33,408 nucleotides of DNA, taken from NCBI GenBank assembly GCA_021325675.1, contig JAJTCM010000011.1, positions 1 to 33,408 of the forward strand, read 5' to 3'. Below, piece after piece: positions 1 to 8,980 of this stretch. A program made the translations under genes and the position numbers. The notes under the pieces are model-generated. The model saw nothing but the letters and a program-made list of their open reading frames with translations. It was not told the DNA's origin and ran no database searches. Source of the stretch: Crocinitomicaceae bacterium. Its GTDB lineage: Bacteria > Bacteroidota > Bacteroidia > Flavobacteriales_D > Crocinitomicaceae. The number at the start of each line of letters is the position of its first letter. Within the stretch, counting starts at the first letter, position 1.

Positions 1-1
1 A

Positions 2-666
2 ACCCGTACTTTATACCTGGCGAATTTTACGTATTACTATGATTCAACGTATGCTATCCGCGTGGCGGTAAGTAACGACGGAACAAGCTTCAGCGCTTAC
101 GGCTCAAGCTGCAACATCACAGCGCCGTCAATCCCGGCAACGCAGGTACAGGCTTCCCAATGCGGGTCAACTTTGGCAACACCAACAACAGCGATCATTG
201 CTGACGCAGTAAGCGGTGCGACACATTACCGTTTTGAAATTGACGGCGGCGCTCAGTATGTAACAAAAACAACGAGAACGCTCTACCAGGCAAACTTTAC
301 GTATGCTTACAACACAACTTACGCCATCCGCGTAGCTGCAAGTACTGACGGAACGAACTTCGGGGCTTACGGAGCAAGCTGTAACATTACGACTTCCGCG
401 GCGCCAACTACACAGATCCAGGCATCGCAGTGCGGAACAACCCTGCCTACGGTTTCAACAGCGATGATTGCTGATGCAGTAACCGGTGCGACACACTATC
501 GTTTTGATATTGATCTGGGTACTCAAACGGTTACCAAAACAACGAGAACACTTTACCTGGGTAACTTCACGTATACCCTGGGTGCAACGTATGCTATCCG
601 TGTAAGCTACAGTACGGACGGAACTAACTTCTTCCCTTACGGTTCACTCTGCAGCATGACTGCGCC
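2..666 (+). repeat. QASQC protein-repeat array (one partial, two full units)
   Basis: Coding tandem repeat with units beginning near nt 149 and 419 (270 nt apart) plus an upstream partial unit. Each complete unit has one Cys near its start (QASQC) and one near its end (SC), with alternating beta-type segments in between. It resembles a fibronectin-III-like sandwich, but I cannot assign a named family. Copies differ at many synonymous sites, so this is an old protein-level repeat and not a recent DNA duplication. Confidence 0.85.
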
Positions 667-958
667 GTCCTCTGCCTTAAAGCAAGACGAAAGCATTGAT
701 GAAGCAACAGGTGATCTGATGACAGACATCAGCGTTGAGGCTTTCCCGAACCCGAACAGCGGTGATTTTACGGTGAGCGCTTCGCATGAAGGCACATTTA
801 ACATCATCAATGAAGTAGGTCAATTGATCCAAACGGTAAACATTACGAAAGAAAACAACTTCGAAACGCGTGTTGAAAACCTGCAGCAAGGTGTTTATTT
901 TGTAACAGGAACGATCAATAATGAAGTTATTACGAAGAAAATAATGGTACTGAAATAA
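2..958 (+). CDS. T9SS-secreted repeat protein, 3' end only
   Basis: The reading frame is open from the first bases, so this is the C-terminal ~318 residues of a larger exported protein whose start lies outside the window. It shows one partial and two full copies of a ~90-residue module. Each full copy starts with QASQC, contains HYRF and TKTTRTLY, and ends in an SC followed by a short Thr-rich linker. The last ~75 residues (from about nt 730; FPNPNSGDF, then NEVGQLI and GVYFVTG) are a type A T9SS sorting domain. That domain directs passage through the outer membrane and is normally removed or anchored at the surface. The same module and tail end the proteins at 1157 and 10425, both M43 metalloproteases, so the missing N-terminus may be a protease too; that part is inference. 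A hairpin terminator follows the stop codon. Confidence 0.9.
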   Translation, partial: TRTLYLANFTYYYDSTYAIRVAVSNDGTSFSAYGSSCNITAPSIPATQVQASQCGSTLATPTTAIIADAVSGATHYRFEIDGGAQYVTKTTRTLYQANFTYAYNTTYAIRVAASTDGTNFGAYGASCNITTSAAPTTQIQASQCGTTLPTVSTAMIADAVTGATHYRFDIDLGTQTVTKTTRTLYLGNFTYTLGATYAIRVSYSTDGTNFFPYGSLCSMTAPSSALKQDESIDEATGDLMTDISVEAFPNPNSGDFTVSASHEGTFNIINEVGQLIQTVNITKENNFETRVENLQQGVYFVTGTINNEVITKKIMVLK

Positions 959-979
959 GATAACAGCTTGAAAATATGG

Positions 980-1008
980 GCCCTGCTATTCCTGGCAGGG
1001 CTTTTTTT
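980..1008 (+). terminator. Rho-independent terminator
   Basis: GCCCTGC (980-986) pairs with GCAGGGC (995-1001) and is followed by a run of seven T. It sits 22 nt after the stop of the upstream T9SS gene. Confidence 0.85.
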
Positions 1009-1156
1009 GTGGCTTGTTTTCGTATTTTGGTATGCCAGATAAATCGATTTAATACGTATAAATACGCGAACTGTCGAAAATAACACTCCTTCATTCGTTA
1101 AAAATTTAATTTATATTGAAATAATCGTTAAAATTGCGTATATACTATGCTCAACT

Positions 1157-4100
1157 ATGAAAACAAGATTATTCCTTTTCACTATACTATTTATTTCCCA
1201 GGCTTTCCAGGCCCAGGTTGTACGCTGCTATACAGATGAAAACAATGCGCGTCTACGTGCCGAACACCCGGAAATGGAAAGCGAAGAACAATTTGAAGAC
1301 TGGTTAAACGGTGAAATCACCCAGCGAAGAAACGATTCTACTTCACGTATTGTAGGCGGTGTTTACCAAATTCCGGTTGTTGTGCATGTTATCCATAACG
1401 GGGAAGCCGTTGGAACAGGAAGGAATATTTCTTATGCTGCAATCAAATCACAAATTGATGTTCTGAATGAAGATTTCCGGAAAATCATGTATACTGCCGG
1501 TTACAACACCAATCCCGTGGGTGCGGATACGGAAATAGAGTTCGTACTGGCAAAACGCCGTCCGGATGGATCGGCTTTTCCAACGGAAGAAGGTGTGAAC
1601 CGGATTAACCGGAGTACGGCTGGTTTCACGGCACCTCCGCATACGACTTCGTATATTGATGCAACAATCAAAACGTATACCTATAACAATGGAGTTGCTA
1701 CGGCAACCCGCGGTTGGACACCGGATAAATACATGAACATCTGGGTATGTGAGATTTCGGGTAGTGTCCTTGGCTACGCACAGTTTCCGCAATCACCGCT
1801 GGGTGGTATGGGCTGCGGCGTTGCGACTACAGCTACGGATGGTATTGTTTTCCTGTATACATCCATTGGTAAAAGCTCCGTAACCGGTTTTTCCGGGCAA
1901 TATAACGAGGGCCGTACTGCAACCCACGAGGTCGGTCACTGGCTCGGTTTACGCCACATTTGGGGCGATGGTACCGGATGCACAGGAAATGACTATTGCA
2001 ATGACACTCCTGTTGCGGCTACGGCGAACTTCAACTGTCCGACGGGAACGAATTCCTGTCCTTCAAACCCGGGTGATGATATGATCGAAAACTACATGGA
2101 TTATACGGACGATATCTGTATGAACATTTTTACTTACGATCAAAAAACCCGGATGCGGACTGTGCTGGAAAGTACGCCGCTGAGACAAAGCCTGATCAAT
2201 TCCGATGCCTGCGTGGCGCCAAATACAAATGATGTTTCCGTGATCGATATTACAAGCCCGATCGGGGACAACTGCGCCGGCTCGATCACACCGAAAGTAA
2301 TCATCAAAAACCGGGGAACAAGCGCCCTGACTTCGGCAACGATCAATTACCAGGTCGATAACGGAACGGTTGTTACCTTCAGCTATACGGGGTCGCTGGC
2401 TTCCGGGGCAACAGCAACGGTGACTTTGCCGGCTTTCACATCTTACCTTGGAAACCATACGTTTAAAGCTTACAGCACATTGCCGAACGGCGCAGCAGAT
2501 CCGGAGCCTGACCGCGATACAGTGGAAATTACCTTTATGGTTTCGAAGGGCTTAAACGCACCTTACACCCAGGATTTTGAAGCTGACGTTTTCCCGCCGG
2601 ACCTGAAATGGGTGGTGGATAACGGAAATACAGACTGCTACGAGTGGATCGGGGGCTCAGCGACATCAATTGCGGGAACGCTGGATAACAATGCTGCTTT
2701 ATTCCCGGGCTACGGAAACACTTCGGGGAGCACAGATAACCTGGTGACACCGATTTTTATCCTGCCTTGCAATGCAAGCGCTGCCAGTATCCAGTTTGAC
2801 GTAGCTTACAGGAGAAGAAATACGACGGCGTCCAACTACGAGCGTTTGTATATTGAGATTTCCGAAAATTGCGGTGCAACCTGGAATTCAACACCAATTT
2901 ACGATAAAACAGGAACTGCGCTGCAGGTAATCACTACCACGCTTGCGTCTTATTATATTCCTTCCGGGACAACGGATTGGAGAACGGAAACGGTAAACCT
3001 GGCTTCTTTTATCGGGGCTAGCTCCAAAAACATTAAATTCCGGTTCAGGGCGGTAGCGGCAAACGGGAACAACATCTATATTGACAACTTTAAGTTCAAT
3101 GCAACTTTCCCGGCGGAAGCTACCGTAAAGGAAAACAGCGTCGAAGTGCTTGACGGCGGTGGAATTGATTTCGGCCTGGTAAACGTCGGGGCGGCTTCTA
3201 CAAAAACATTTACGGTTTCCAACGACGGAAGCAGTGACCTGACGCTGACTTTGCCCGTTTCGCTTACCGGCACGAATTTCACCTTGGTTAACAACCAGCT
3301 GACAGCGACCATTGCTACCGGAACAAGTAAAACCTTTGATGTGACTTTCGCACCGACCGCGGCGGTTTCTTATTCTGACACCCTGCGCCTTACAACCAAC
3401 GACTGCGATGAAGGCGTATACGATTTCCTCCTCATCGGAAGGGGAAATACGGCTGCACCGGTAGCTAATTTCTATGCAAACATGACGCAGACCTGTACCG
3501 GATCTGAAATCCAGTTTACGAGCACGTCAACGAACGCAACAAGCTACTCCTGGAATTTTGGTGCAAATGCTGTTCCGCAGACTTCAACGGCAGCGAATCC
3601 TGTGGTACATTTCACGACGAACGGCACGCATAACGTCAGTCTCACAGCTACCAGCATTTACGGCAGCGACACGGAAACTAAAACAAACTATATCACAACG
3701 CTGAATGCCGTGAGTCTTTCGCTTCCTTTCAACGAGGGCTTTGCATCAGCGGGCTTACCGGCGAACTGGTCTGTTGTGAACAACAACTCATCCACTACCT
3801 GGGCGCGCTCCGCTTCTGTTGGTTTGGCGCCAACTGCAGGAAATTCTTACATGTTTAACAACTTTTCGGTTGCAGACACGGACGATGACCAGCTGCGCAT
3901 GCCGGGGATGAACTTTACGAATTATGCGACAACCCAGCTGACTTTTAATGTGGCTTATGCGCCAAAGAACACGACCGATTTTGACGGCCTTGAAGTATTG
4001 GTTTCCACTGATTGCGGCCGCAGCTTTACAAGCGTATATGTTAAAGCCAACACCGTTTTGGCTACCCGCTCGGCGACAACTTCGGCTTTCGTGCCAACAG

Positions 4101-5824
4101 CGGCGCAATGGCGTACGGAGACCGTTAACCTGAGCTCGTTCACCGGGAACAACAATGTTATTATTGCTTTCAAAAACCTTTCCGGGAACGGGAATAATAT
4201 CTACATCGATAATATCAATGTGACCGGCGTGCTGAACCCTCCGGCTGCGGAATTCTCTGCTTCGGCCACTTCGATCTGCGCTGGCGACCAGGTGACTTTC
4301 ACCAATAATACGACAGGGGTTACGGGAACATACGCCTGGACTTTAAACGGCGGTACTCCTTCAACTTCAACTTCAGCCAGCCCGGTTGTCACTTTCAATA
4401 CACCGGGAACGTATGCCATTTCCCTGGCAGCAACCAATTCCGGCGGAACAGACACGGAAACAAAAACAAACTATATTACCGTAAAAGCGCGGCCAACGAT
4501 TACAGGAACGGCATCAGCTTCACGCTGCGGAACGGGTCCGATTACCCTTGGTGCGACACCAAGCTCCGGGATTATTGACTGGTTTATGGCCCCGTCAGGA
4601 GGAGTTTCCGGCTACACAGGAAATACCATTCCGATGGTGCTTTCGAGCTCCAAAACATATTATGTGGAAGCATCCGATAACGGCTGTACATCAGCTTCAC
4701 GCGCGGCAGTGACCGCAACGATTGACTTCTGCTCGCAGGTACAAGCTTCCCAATGCGGAACGACTTTGGCAAATAGCACGACAGCAATTGTCGCTGACCC
4801 CGTTTTGGGCGCTACCCATTACCGCTTTGAAATTACCAATGGAGCGAATGTTCAGACTGTCGTAAAAACAACGCGTTCGCTTTACATCGGGAATTTCAAT
4901 TACGATTACAATACGACATACGGAATCCGCGTAGCAGCAAGCAGCGACGGAACGAGCTTTGGATCATATGGACAGAGCTGTAATATTACGATCCCGGCCC
5001 CGCCAACGCAGGTACAGGCTTCGCAATGCGGAACAACGCTCACCGACCCGGCCTCAGCTATCATTGCCGACGCGATTGCAGGTGCAACCCATTACCGCTT
5101 TGAAATTACAAACGGAGCGAATGTGCAGACAGTAACGAAAACGACGCGAACGCTGTACCTGGGCAATTTTAATTTTGCGTATAACACACCGTACAGTATA
5201 CGGGTTGCCGCAGGTTTTGAAGGATCGGTTTTCGGGCCTTACGGCTCAGCCTGTACGGTTACTTCACCTTCCTCGGCTCCGGCAACACAAATCCAGGCTT
5301 CGCAGTGCGGAACAACGCTGGCATCAGTTTCTGCACCCATCATTGCGGATGCGGTTTCCGGTGCAGCATATTATCGCTTCGAGATCAACGGCGGCGCCCA
5401 ATATGTAACCAAAACGACCCGTACGCTTTACCTGGGCAATTTCACCTATGCTTTGGGTACGAGTTACGGACTCCGCGTAGCGACGAGCGCTGACGGAACA
5501 ACATTTGGCGCTTACGGCGCAAGCTGCACAGTGAGCAGCCCGGCATCAGGCTTGATTTTGGCCCCGGAAACAGAAAACGAAATCCTGACGGATGTTCAGC
5601 TGGAAGCATACCCGAACCCGAACGAAGGAAGCTTTATCATCGGCTCAACGCATGAAGGGACATTCCAGCTCATTAACGAAATTGGGCAGCTCATCCGTCC
5701 TGTTGTATTTACGGAAGAGAATAACAGGCAGGTGCAAATTGAAAACCTGGAGCAGGGAGTCTATTTTGTATGCGGAATGGTGAATGACCAGCAAATTATC
5801 CGGAAAGTGATGGTTATAAAATAG
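1157..5824 (+). CDS. Secreted M43 (pappalysin-like) metalloprotease with T9SS sorting domain
   Basis: 1555 residues. A Sec signal peptide (MKTRLFLF...FQAQ, ~1-20) is followed by a zinc-protease domain (~70-350) with HEVGHWLGLRH at 257-267, which is the extended metzincin motif HExxHxxGxxH. A methionine-turn candidate is ENYMDY at 311-316. After it come a CARDB-like region (~355-462), two MAM/choice-of-anchor-J-like segments (~468-648 and ~855-1025), a choice-of-anchor-D/Hydin-like domain (~657-765) and PKD-like domains (~769-850 and ~1029-1112). The C-terminal part is an Ig-like domain (~1114-1193), three QASQC repeats and a type A T9SS sorting tail (~1479-1555). Expected role: a surface or extracellular endopeptidase, with the beta-rich tail acting as stalk or substrate binder. 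The substrate is unknown. Weak promoter-like bases (TTG at 1116-1118) lie upstream. A terminator follows at 5896. Confidence 0.93.
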   Translation: MKTRLFLFTILFISQAFQAQVVRCYTDENNARLRAEHPEMESEEQFEDWLNGEITQRRNDSTSRIVGGVYQIPVVVHVIHNGEAVGTGRNISYAAIKSQIDVLNEDFRKIMYTAGYNTNPVGADTEIEFVLAKRRPDGSAFPTEEGVNRINRSTAGFTAPPHTTSYIDATIKTYTYNNGVATATRGWTPDKYMNIWVCEISGSVLGYAQFPQSPLGGMGCGVATTATDGIVFLYTSIGKSSVTGFSGQYNEGRTATHEVGHWLGLRHIWGDGTGCTGNDYCNDTPVAATANFNCPTGTNSCPSNPGDDMIENYMDYTDDICMNIFTYDQKTRMRTVLESTPLRQSLINSDACVAPNTNDVSVIDITSPIGDNCAGSITPKVIIKNRGTSALTSATINYQVDNGTVVTFSYTGSLASGATATVTLPAFTSYLGNHTFKAYSTLPNGAADPEPDRDTVEITFMVSKGLNAPYTQDFEADVFPPDLKWVVDNGNTDCYEWIGGSATSIAGTLDNNAALFPGYGNTSGSTDNLVTPIFILPCNASAASIQFDVAYRRRNTTASNYERLYIEISENCGATWNSTPIYDKTGTALQVITTTLASYYIPSGTTDWRTETVNLASFIGASSKNIKFRFRAVAANGNNIYIDNFKFNATFPAEATVKENSVEVLDGGGIDFGLVNVGAASTKTFTVSNDGSSDLTLTLPVSLTGTNFTLVNNQLTATIATGTSKTFDVTFAPTAAVSYSDTLRLTTNDCDEGVYDFLLIGRGNTAAPVANFYANMTQTCTGSEIQFTSTSTNATSYSWNFGANAVPQTSTAANPVVHFTTNGTHNVSLTATSIYGSDTETKTNYITTLNAVSLSLPFNEGFASAGLPANWSVVNNNSSTTWARSASVGLAPTAGNSYMFNNFSVADTDDDQLRMPGMNFTNYATTQLTFNVAYAPKNTTDFDGLEVLVSTDCGRSFTSVYVKANTVLATRSATTSAFVPTAAQWRTETVNLSSFTGNNNVIIAFKNLSGNGNNIYIDNINVTGVLNPPAAEFSASATSICAGDQVTFTNNTTGVTGTYAWTLNGGTPSTSTSASPVVTFNTPGTYAISLAATNSGGTDTETKTNYITVKARPTITGTASASRCGTGPITLGATPSSGIIDWFMAPSGGVSGYTGNTIPMVLSSSKTYYVEASDNGCTSASRAAVTATIDFCSQVQASQCGTTLANSTTAIVADPVLGATHYRFEITNGANVQTVVKTTRSLYIGNFNYDYNTTYGIRVAASSDGTSFGSYGQSCNITIPAPPTQVQASQCGTTLTDPASAIIADAIAGATHYRFEITNGANVQTVTKTTRTLYLGNFNFAYNTPYSIRVAAGFEGSVFGPYGSACTVTSPSSAPATQIQASQCGTTLASVSAPIIADAVSGAAYYRFEINGGAQYVTKTTRTLYLGNFTYALGTSYGLRVATSADGTTFGAYGASCTVSSPASGLILAPETENEILTDVQLEAYPNPNEGSFIIGSTHEGTFQLINEIGQLIRPVVFTEENNRQVQIENLEQGVYFVCGMVNDQQIIRKVMVIK
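4742..5545 (+). repeat. QASQC protein-repeat array (three units)
   Basis: Units start near nt 4742, 5015 and 5294, spaced 273 and 279 nt. Conserved features per unit are QASQCGTTL, YRFEI, TTR(S/T)LY with a glycine-asparagine-phenylalanine turn, IRVA/LRVA and a closing SC or AC. An Ig-like domain directly precedes the first unit, as in the protein at 10425. Confidence 0.88.
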
Positions 5825-5895
5825 CTTCCCCTGGGTAATGATGACCGTGCAGCAGTTAATGTTGAATGAAGTGTTTACATAATTAAATATTGAAT

Positions 5896-5927
5896 AGGGG
5901 TGGATTGGTTTCCGCCCTTATTTTTTT
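5896..5927 (+). terminator. Rho-independent terminator
   Basis: AGGGGTGGA (5896-5904) pairs, with two G-T wobbles, with TCCGCCCTT (5911-5919). A six-base loop separates them and a T run covers 5921-5927. It ends the M43 protease transcript. Confidence 0.7.
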
Positions 5928-6033
5928 GGATGAAATTTTTCACAGCCCGGCAGTCAATACGCGGTCTTTTGCCGGAGATTTACTTTTGTATCTAAAAAAA
6001 ATTACCTTTGTATGTATTCATTTTGGATAGAAA

Positions 6034-8073
6034 ATGCTAAGACTCTTCACTTTACTTTTTACTGTATTCCACTTTTTTACAGTTATCCCCCAAAATGAAA
6101 CGGGTAAACCGGGTTTAAAAGATCGCGTAGTCCCATCCGGAAAGCTGGATAAGAAAGAATTTAAATCCGAAAAGCCTGCTTTTGAGCTCCTCCCAAACAA
6201 GAACTATTCTTTTTCACAAGTTTTACATGACAAAAGCCTGGCGTTTCAAAAAACGGATACGCTGCATACCTCCACGCATCAGTCTTATTGGTGCCGCTTT
6301 GAAGTAACACCGCCAGGTGACGGAGGTGAAGATTTCTACGTTGATTTTTCTCCCTGTCCGCGGCTGACGCTGTATTATTTTGATCACGTTAACAATTCCT
6401 GGGTAACCATCGAAAACGGGATGAAAAGCACTTCCAAAACGAGGAATTATAAGCTCAGGTGCCGCCTGAAAAGAGGGGAGAAGAACACCGTCTATTTGAA
6501 AATTGACCTGGAAGGCTTTGGGGAAAAGAATGACTTTTTTCTCGGCGCCTTGTATGTTAATCCAGCTGAAAGGATAGACGAGAAAGAAAGTTTTTTATTC
6601 ATCAGCTTTTTGATTACGCTGGCGATCATCCTGGTTAATTTCATCGTGATTTCCATTGATTATATTATTTTAAGGGACAAAACGCACCTTTACTTTTTGC
6701 TGCTGCTGCTCTCGTTCGGGATTTACATAACCGGGTTTCATAAGTTCTTCAATATCATGACAGGTTTCAGGATATTCAAAGCCCATATTGTATCGGCGGA
6801 CCGTTACTTTTTTATTGAACTGAATGATGTGATAGTGAGCTGCAGCCTGCTACTGATTATCACGGCCTACTACAAACTGGCGAAAACAATGCTGGATACC
6901 CAAAACGAATTGAAAAAAGGCTACCTGTTCGTTAAAGCGGCGATTTGGTGTTTCTTTGCCTTGTACGCAATTTCATTTGGTTTTTCATTTTGGACGGATT
7001 TTTACTTTCACACGACGGGGTTATTTTTAGCAAACATCGTTCTTATTATCATTATTGCATCTATTTTTATTCTTGGGATCAGAAGCCTGAAATACAAACG
7101 TAAAAACGCCCGGCTTTTCCTGATTTCAAATTCATTGCCTTTCCTGATCATTATTTTTTCGGCGGTTTACCTGAGCATTTATAATTACAACAGCTCACAG
7201 ATGATGCTTTTGCCTTACCTCGGGATTTTGTTTTTCACTTTTGCATTCACGATTGCCCTGAGTATCCGGAACAGTTATATCCGCATTGACCTGAACAACC
7301 AGGAAATTGTGGCCAAAACGCTTGAAATTGAAAATGAAAAAATCCGGATCCAGAATGAATATGTGACCTTAAAAAATAAAGAAGCGGAACGTTTTAATGC
7401 CTTGAACCAAAAGATTTTCTCTGTAATCAGCCACGATTTCAAGGGCCCGATCGTAACGCTCAAAAGCCTCCTGAACAAAAGTGAGCTGATTTCGAAGGAC
7501 AACCCGATGGTGGATATGTACATCCGCGATATTTATTCCCAGCTCAACCAATCGGACGAAATCCTGGAAAGCTTGCTGGACTGGGCCAAAGCGGAGCTGA
7601 GCATTACGCTTACAGACAACCGCCAGGCTGCAATTTTGCCATTGGTACATAAAATCAGGCAGCAGCTGGACGCCAAATTGAAAGAGAAAAGCCTGGAGCT
7701 AAGCTGCGATATCGATGAAAAAGCGGTAATCGACCTGCCGGGAGAAGTGTTTACGATTGTTTTGAGGAACCTCGTGAGCAACGCTATTAAGTTCAGCCAC
7801 GAAGGAGGCCATATCAAAATTGCCCATGAAAATGACAAGCTCCACGTCAGCGATTCAGGCAAGGGGATCGATCCGCAAAAACTGGCGCTGCTTTTTCAGA
7901 AACAGGTCGCCCCGGGACTGGGAACTAAATTTGAGTCGGGCTTTGGCCTTGGATTGTACCTCTGTAACGAATTACTGCAAAAGAACGAGGCCGGGCTGAG
8001 CGCCGAAAACATGGCAAGCGGTGGCGCCAGGTTCACCATACATGCCGAGAGCGTGAAAACCGCTATTGCCTGA
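6034..8073 (+). CDS. 7TMR-DISM membrane sensor histidine kinase
   Basis: 679 residues. A signal peptide (~1-20) precedes a periplasmic 7TMR-DISMED2-like beta domain (~60-180). Seven hydrophobic helices follow (~188-410), then a short coiled coil (~415-455) and a cytoplasmic kinase core. The phospho-acceptor is H467 in SHDFKGP, a HisKA-type box. The ATPase domain has an N box (NLVSNAIKFS, N579 and N583), a G1 box (DSGKGI from D607) and a G2 box (GFGLGL, 636-641). It should autophosphorylate on a periplasmic signal and pass phosphate to a regulator; the LuxR-type gene 27 nt downstream is the obvious partner. The ligand cannot be read from sequence. Possible -7 boxes upstream are TACTTTTG (5981-5988) and TACCTTTG (6003-6010), neither with a well-placed TTG. 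Confidence 0.92.
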   Translation: MLRLFTLLFTVFHFFTVIPQNETGKPGLKDRVVPSGKLDKKEFKSEKPAFELLPNKNYSFSQVLHDKSLAFQKTDTLHTSTHQSYWCRFEVTPPGDGGEDFYVDFSPCPRLTLYYFDHVNNSWVTIENGMKSTSKTRNYKLRCRLKRGEKNTVYLKIDLEGFGEKNDFFLGALYVNPAERIDEKESFLFISFLITLAIILVNFIVISIDYIILRDKTHLYFLLLLLSFGIYITGFHKFFNIMTGFRIFKAHIVSADRYFFIELNDVIVSCSLLLIITAYYKLAKTMLDTQNELKKGYLFVKAAIWCFFALYAISFGFSFWTDFYFHTTGLFLANIVLIIIIASIFILGIRSLKYKRKNARLFLISNSLPFLIIIFSAVYLSIYNYNSSQMMLLPYLGILFFTFAFTIALSIRNSYIRIDLNNQEIVAKTLEIENEKIRIQNEYVTLKNKEAERFNALNQKIFSVISHDFKGPIVTLKSLLNKSELISKDNPMVDMYIRDIYSQLNQSDEILESLLDWAKAELSITLTDNRQAAILPLVHKIRQQLDAKLKEKSLELSCDIDEKAVIDLPGEVFTIVLRNLVSNAIKFSHEGGHIKIAHENDKLHVSDSGKGIDPQKLALLFQKQVAPGLGTKFESGFGLGLYLCNELLQKNEAGLSAENMASGGARFTIHAESVKTAIA

Positions 8074-8096
8074 AGTTAGTTTTTAACGGAATTTTG
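8053..8096 (+). promoter_or_regulatory. Conserved promoter block, copy 1 (before the LuxR-type regulator)
   Basis: GAAAACCGCTATTGCC (8055-8070) contains TTG at 8066-8068. Exactly 20 nt later comes GAATTTTG (8089-8096). The same block with the same spacing occurs at 8912 and 10360. Here it overlaps the last codons of the kinase gene, and the -7-like element ends only four bases before the regulator's ATG. Transcription from it would therefore give a leaderless or nearly leaderless message. It could instead be a regulator-binding site. Confidence 0.55.
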
Positions 8097-8100
8097 ATCC

Positions 8101-8715
8101 ATGATAAACATAGGAATATTTGAAGACCACCCGATTGTGCTCACCAGCCTTATCAAGCTTATGGAAACGCAGCCTGATTTTCACCTGCTTTTTTCTGCCA
8201 GGACTAAAGAAGAGCTTTACACGCAGCTGGACAGGTACAACGCGGAAATCGTGGTGGTAGATATGATCGCCAACGATGTTTTCGGAATGGAAGTGTATGA
8301 ATATTTGCATAAAAACTATCCCTTAATAAAAGTTATTTCCTTCACTTCCTTATCAAGTCCTGTTTTGGTGGAAAACCTGCTGAACATCCACGTGAAAGGC
8401 TACGTTAACAAAAACCAGGAGCCGGAAGATCTCATCCAGGCTATCCGGAAGGTCCACGCAGGAAAAATTTCTTTGCCTAATGATTATGATTTCCTGAGTA
8501 AGAACTATACAATCAATAAAACAAACCTGCTCAGCGAGCGTGAAATAGAAATCATCCAACTGATCTCACGTGAATTTACAACCCAGGATATTTCGGCGCA
8601 ATTACAAATCGCGGTCAATACCGTTGAAAACCACCGCAAGAAAATCTTCCTGAAGCTAAATGTGAAAAACGTTGCCGGCATGGTGCGCGAAGCGGTGAAG
8701 ATGGGGTATATTTGA
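8101..8715 (+). CDS. LuxR/NarL-family response regulator
   Basis: 204 residues. The N-terminal receiver domain (~1-120) has the acidic pair E8/D9, phospho-acceptor D54 (VVVDM) and the conserved lysine in GYVNK. The C-terminal LuxR-type helix-turn-helix (~140-204) reads LSEREIEIIQLI, then DISAQLQIAVNTVENHRKKI. It is a DNA-binding transcription factor switched by phosphorylation, most likely by the kinase gene ending 27 nt upstream. A promoter-like block shared with the next two genes lies directly in front of the start codon, so autoregulation and control of the downstream exported proteins are plausible but inferred. ATG 8101 is the only reasonable start, as the receiver begins at residue 2. 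Confidence 0.93.
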   Translation: MINIGIFEDHPIVLTSLIKLMETQPDFHLLFSARTKEELYTQLDRYNAEIVVVDMIANDVFGMEVYEYLHKNYPLIKVISFTSLSSPVLVENLLNIHVKGYVNKNQEPEDLIQAIRKVHAGKISLPNDYDFLSKNYTINKTNLLSEREIEIIQLISREFTTQDISAQLQIAVNTVENHRKKIFLKLNVKNVAGMVREAVKMGYI

Positions 8716-8760
8716 TGTGCTGCTGGTTTAATGTGATACTTGCGATCCTTGGCTAACATT

Positions 8761-8839
8761 TTGCATAACTTTGCGTCCAAAAAATCTTTGCGCCCTCTGC
8801 GCTCGCTTTACCTTCTTTGTCGTGTCTGCCGATAGGCAG
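8761..8839. repeat. Intergenic TTTGCG-type repeat and small hairpin
   Basis: Part of the 265-base gap after the LuxR-type gene, with no coding potential seen. It contains a run of CTTTGCG/CTCTGCG words (8769-8806) and then a perfect hairpin CTGCC-GATA-GGCAG (8826-8839). A related TTTGCG-rich stretch lies at 22137-22300. These look like dispersed intergenic repeats; the hairpin has no T run on the + strand, so it is not a standard terminator. Confidence 0.5.
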
Positions 8840-8911
8840 GTTCAAAAAAAATCAGCTCACTTCACATTAGCTCTGCATTGTCTGCAGTAATCACAGGGAA
8901 TTCCCGGTGCA

Positions 8912-8955
8912 CGGAAAACCGCTATTGCCCCTGCAAAATTATTCGCCGAGCTTTG
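8912..8955 (+). promoter_or_regulatory. Conserved promoter block, copy 2 (before the 394-residue T9SS protein)
   Basis: CGGAAAACCGCTATTGCC (8912-8929) includes TTG at 8925-8927. After exactly 20 nt comes GAGCTTTG (8948-8955). The gene's ATG is 25 nt further on. The -7 element departs from the usual TAnnTTTG by a G at its first base, as in the other two copies. Confidence 0.65.
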
Positions 8956-8980
8956 TCCATGTAATTTTAAAAAACACATC

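Noticed and set aside
8826-8839. CTGCC-GATA-GGCAG hairpin as terminator of the LuxR-type gene
   Set aside because: No T run follows on the + strand and it is 110 nt after the stop; it fits a dispersed palindromic repeat better.
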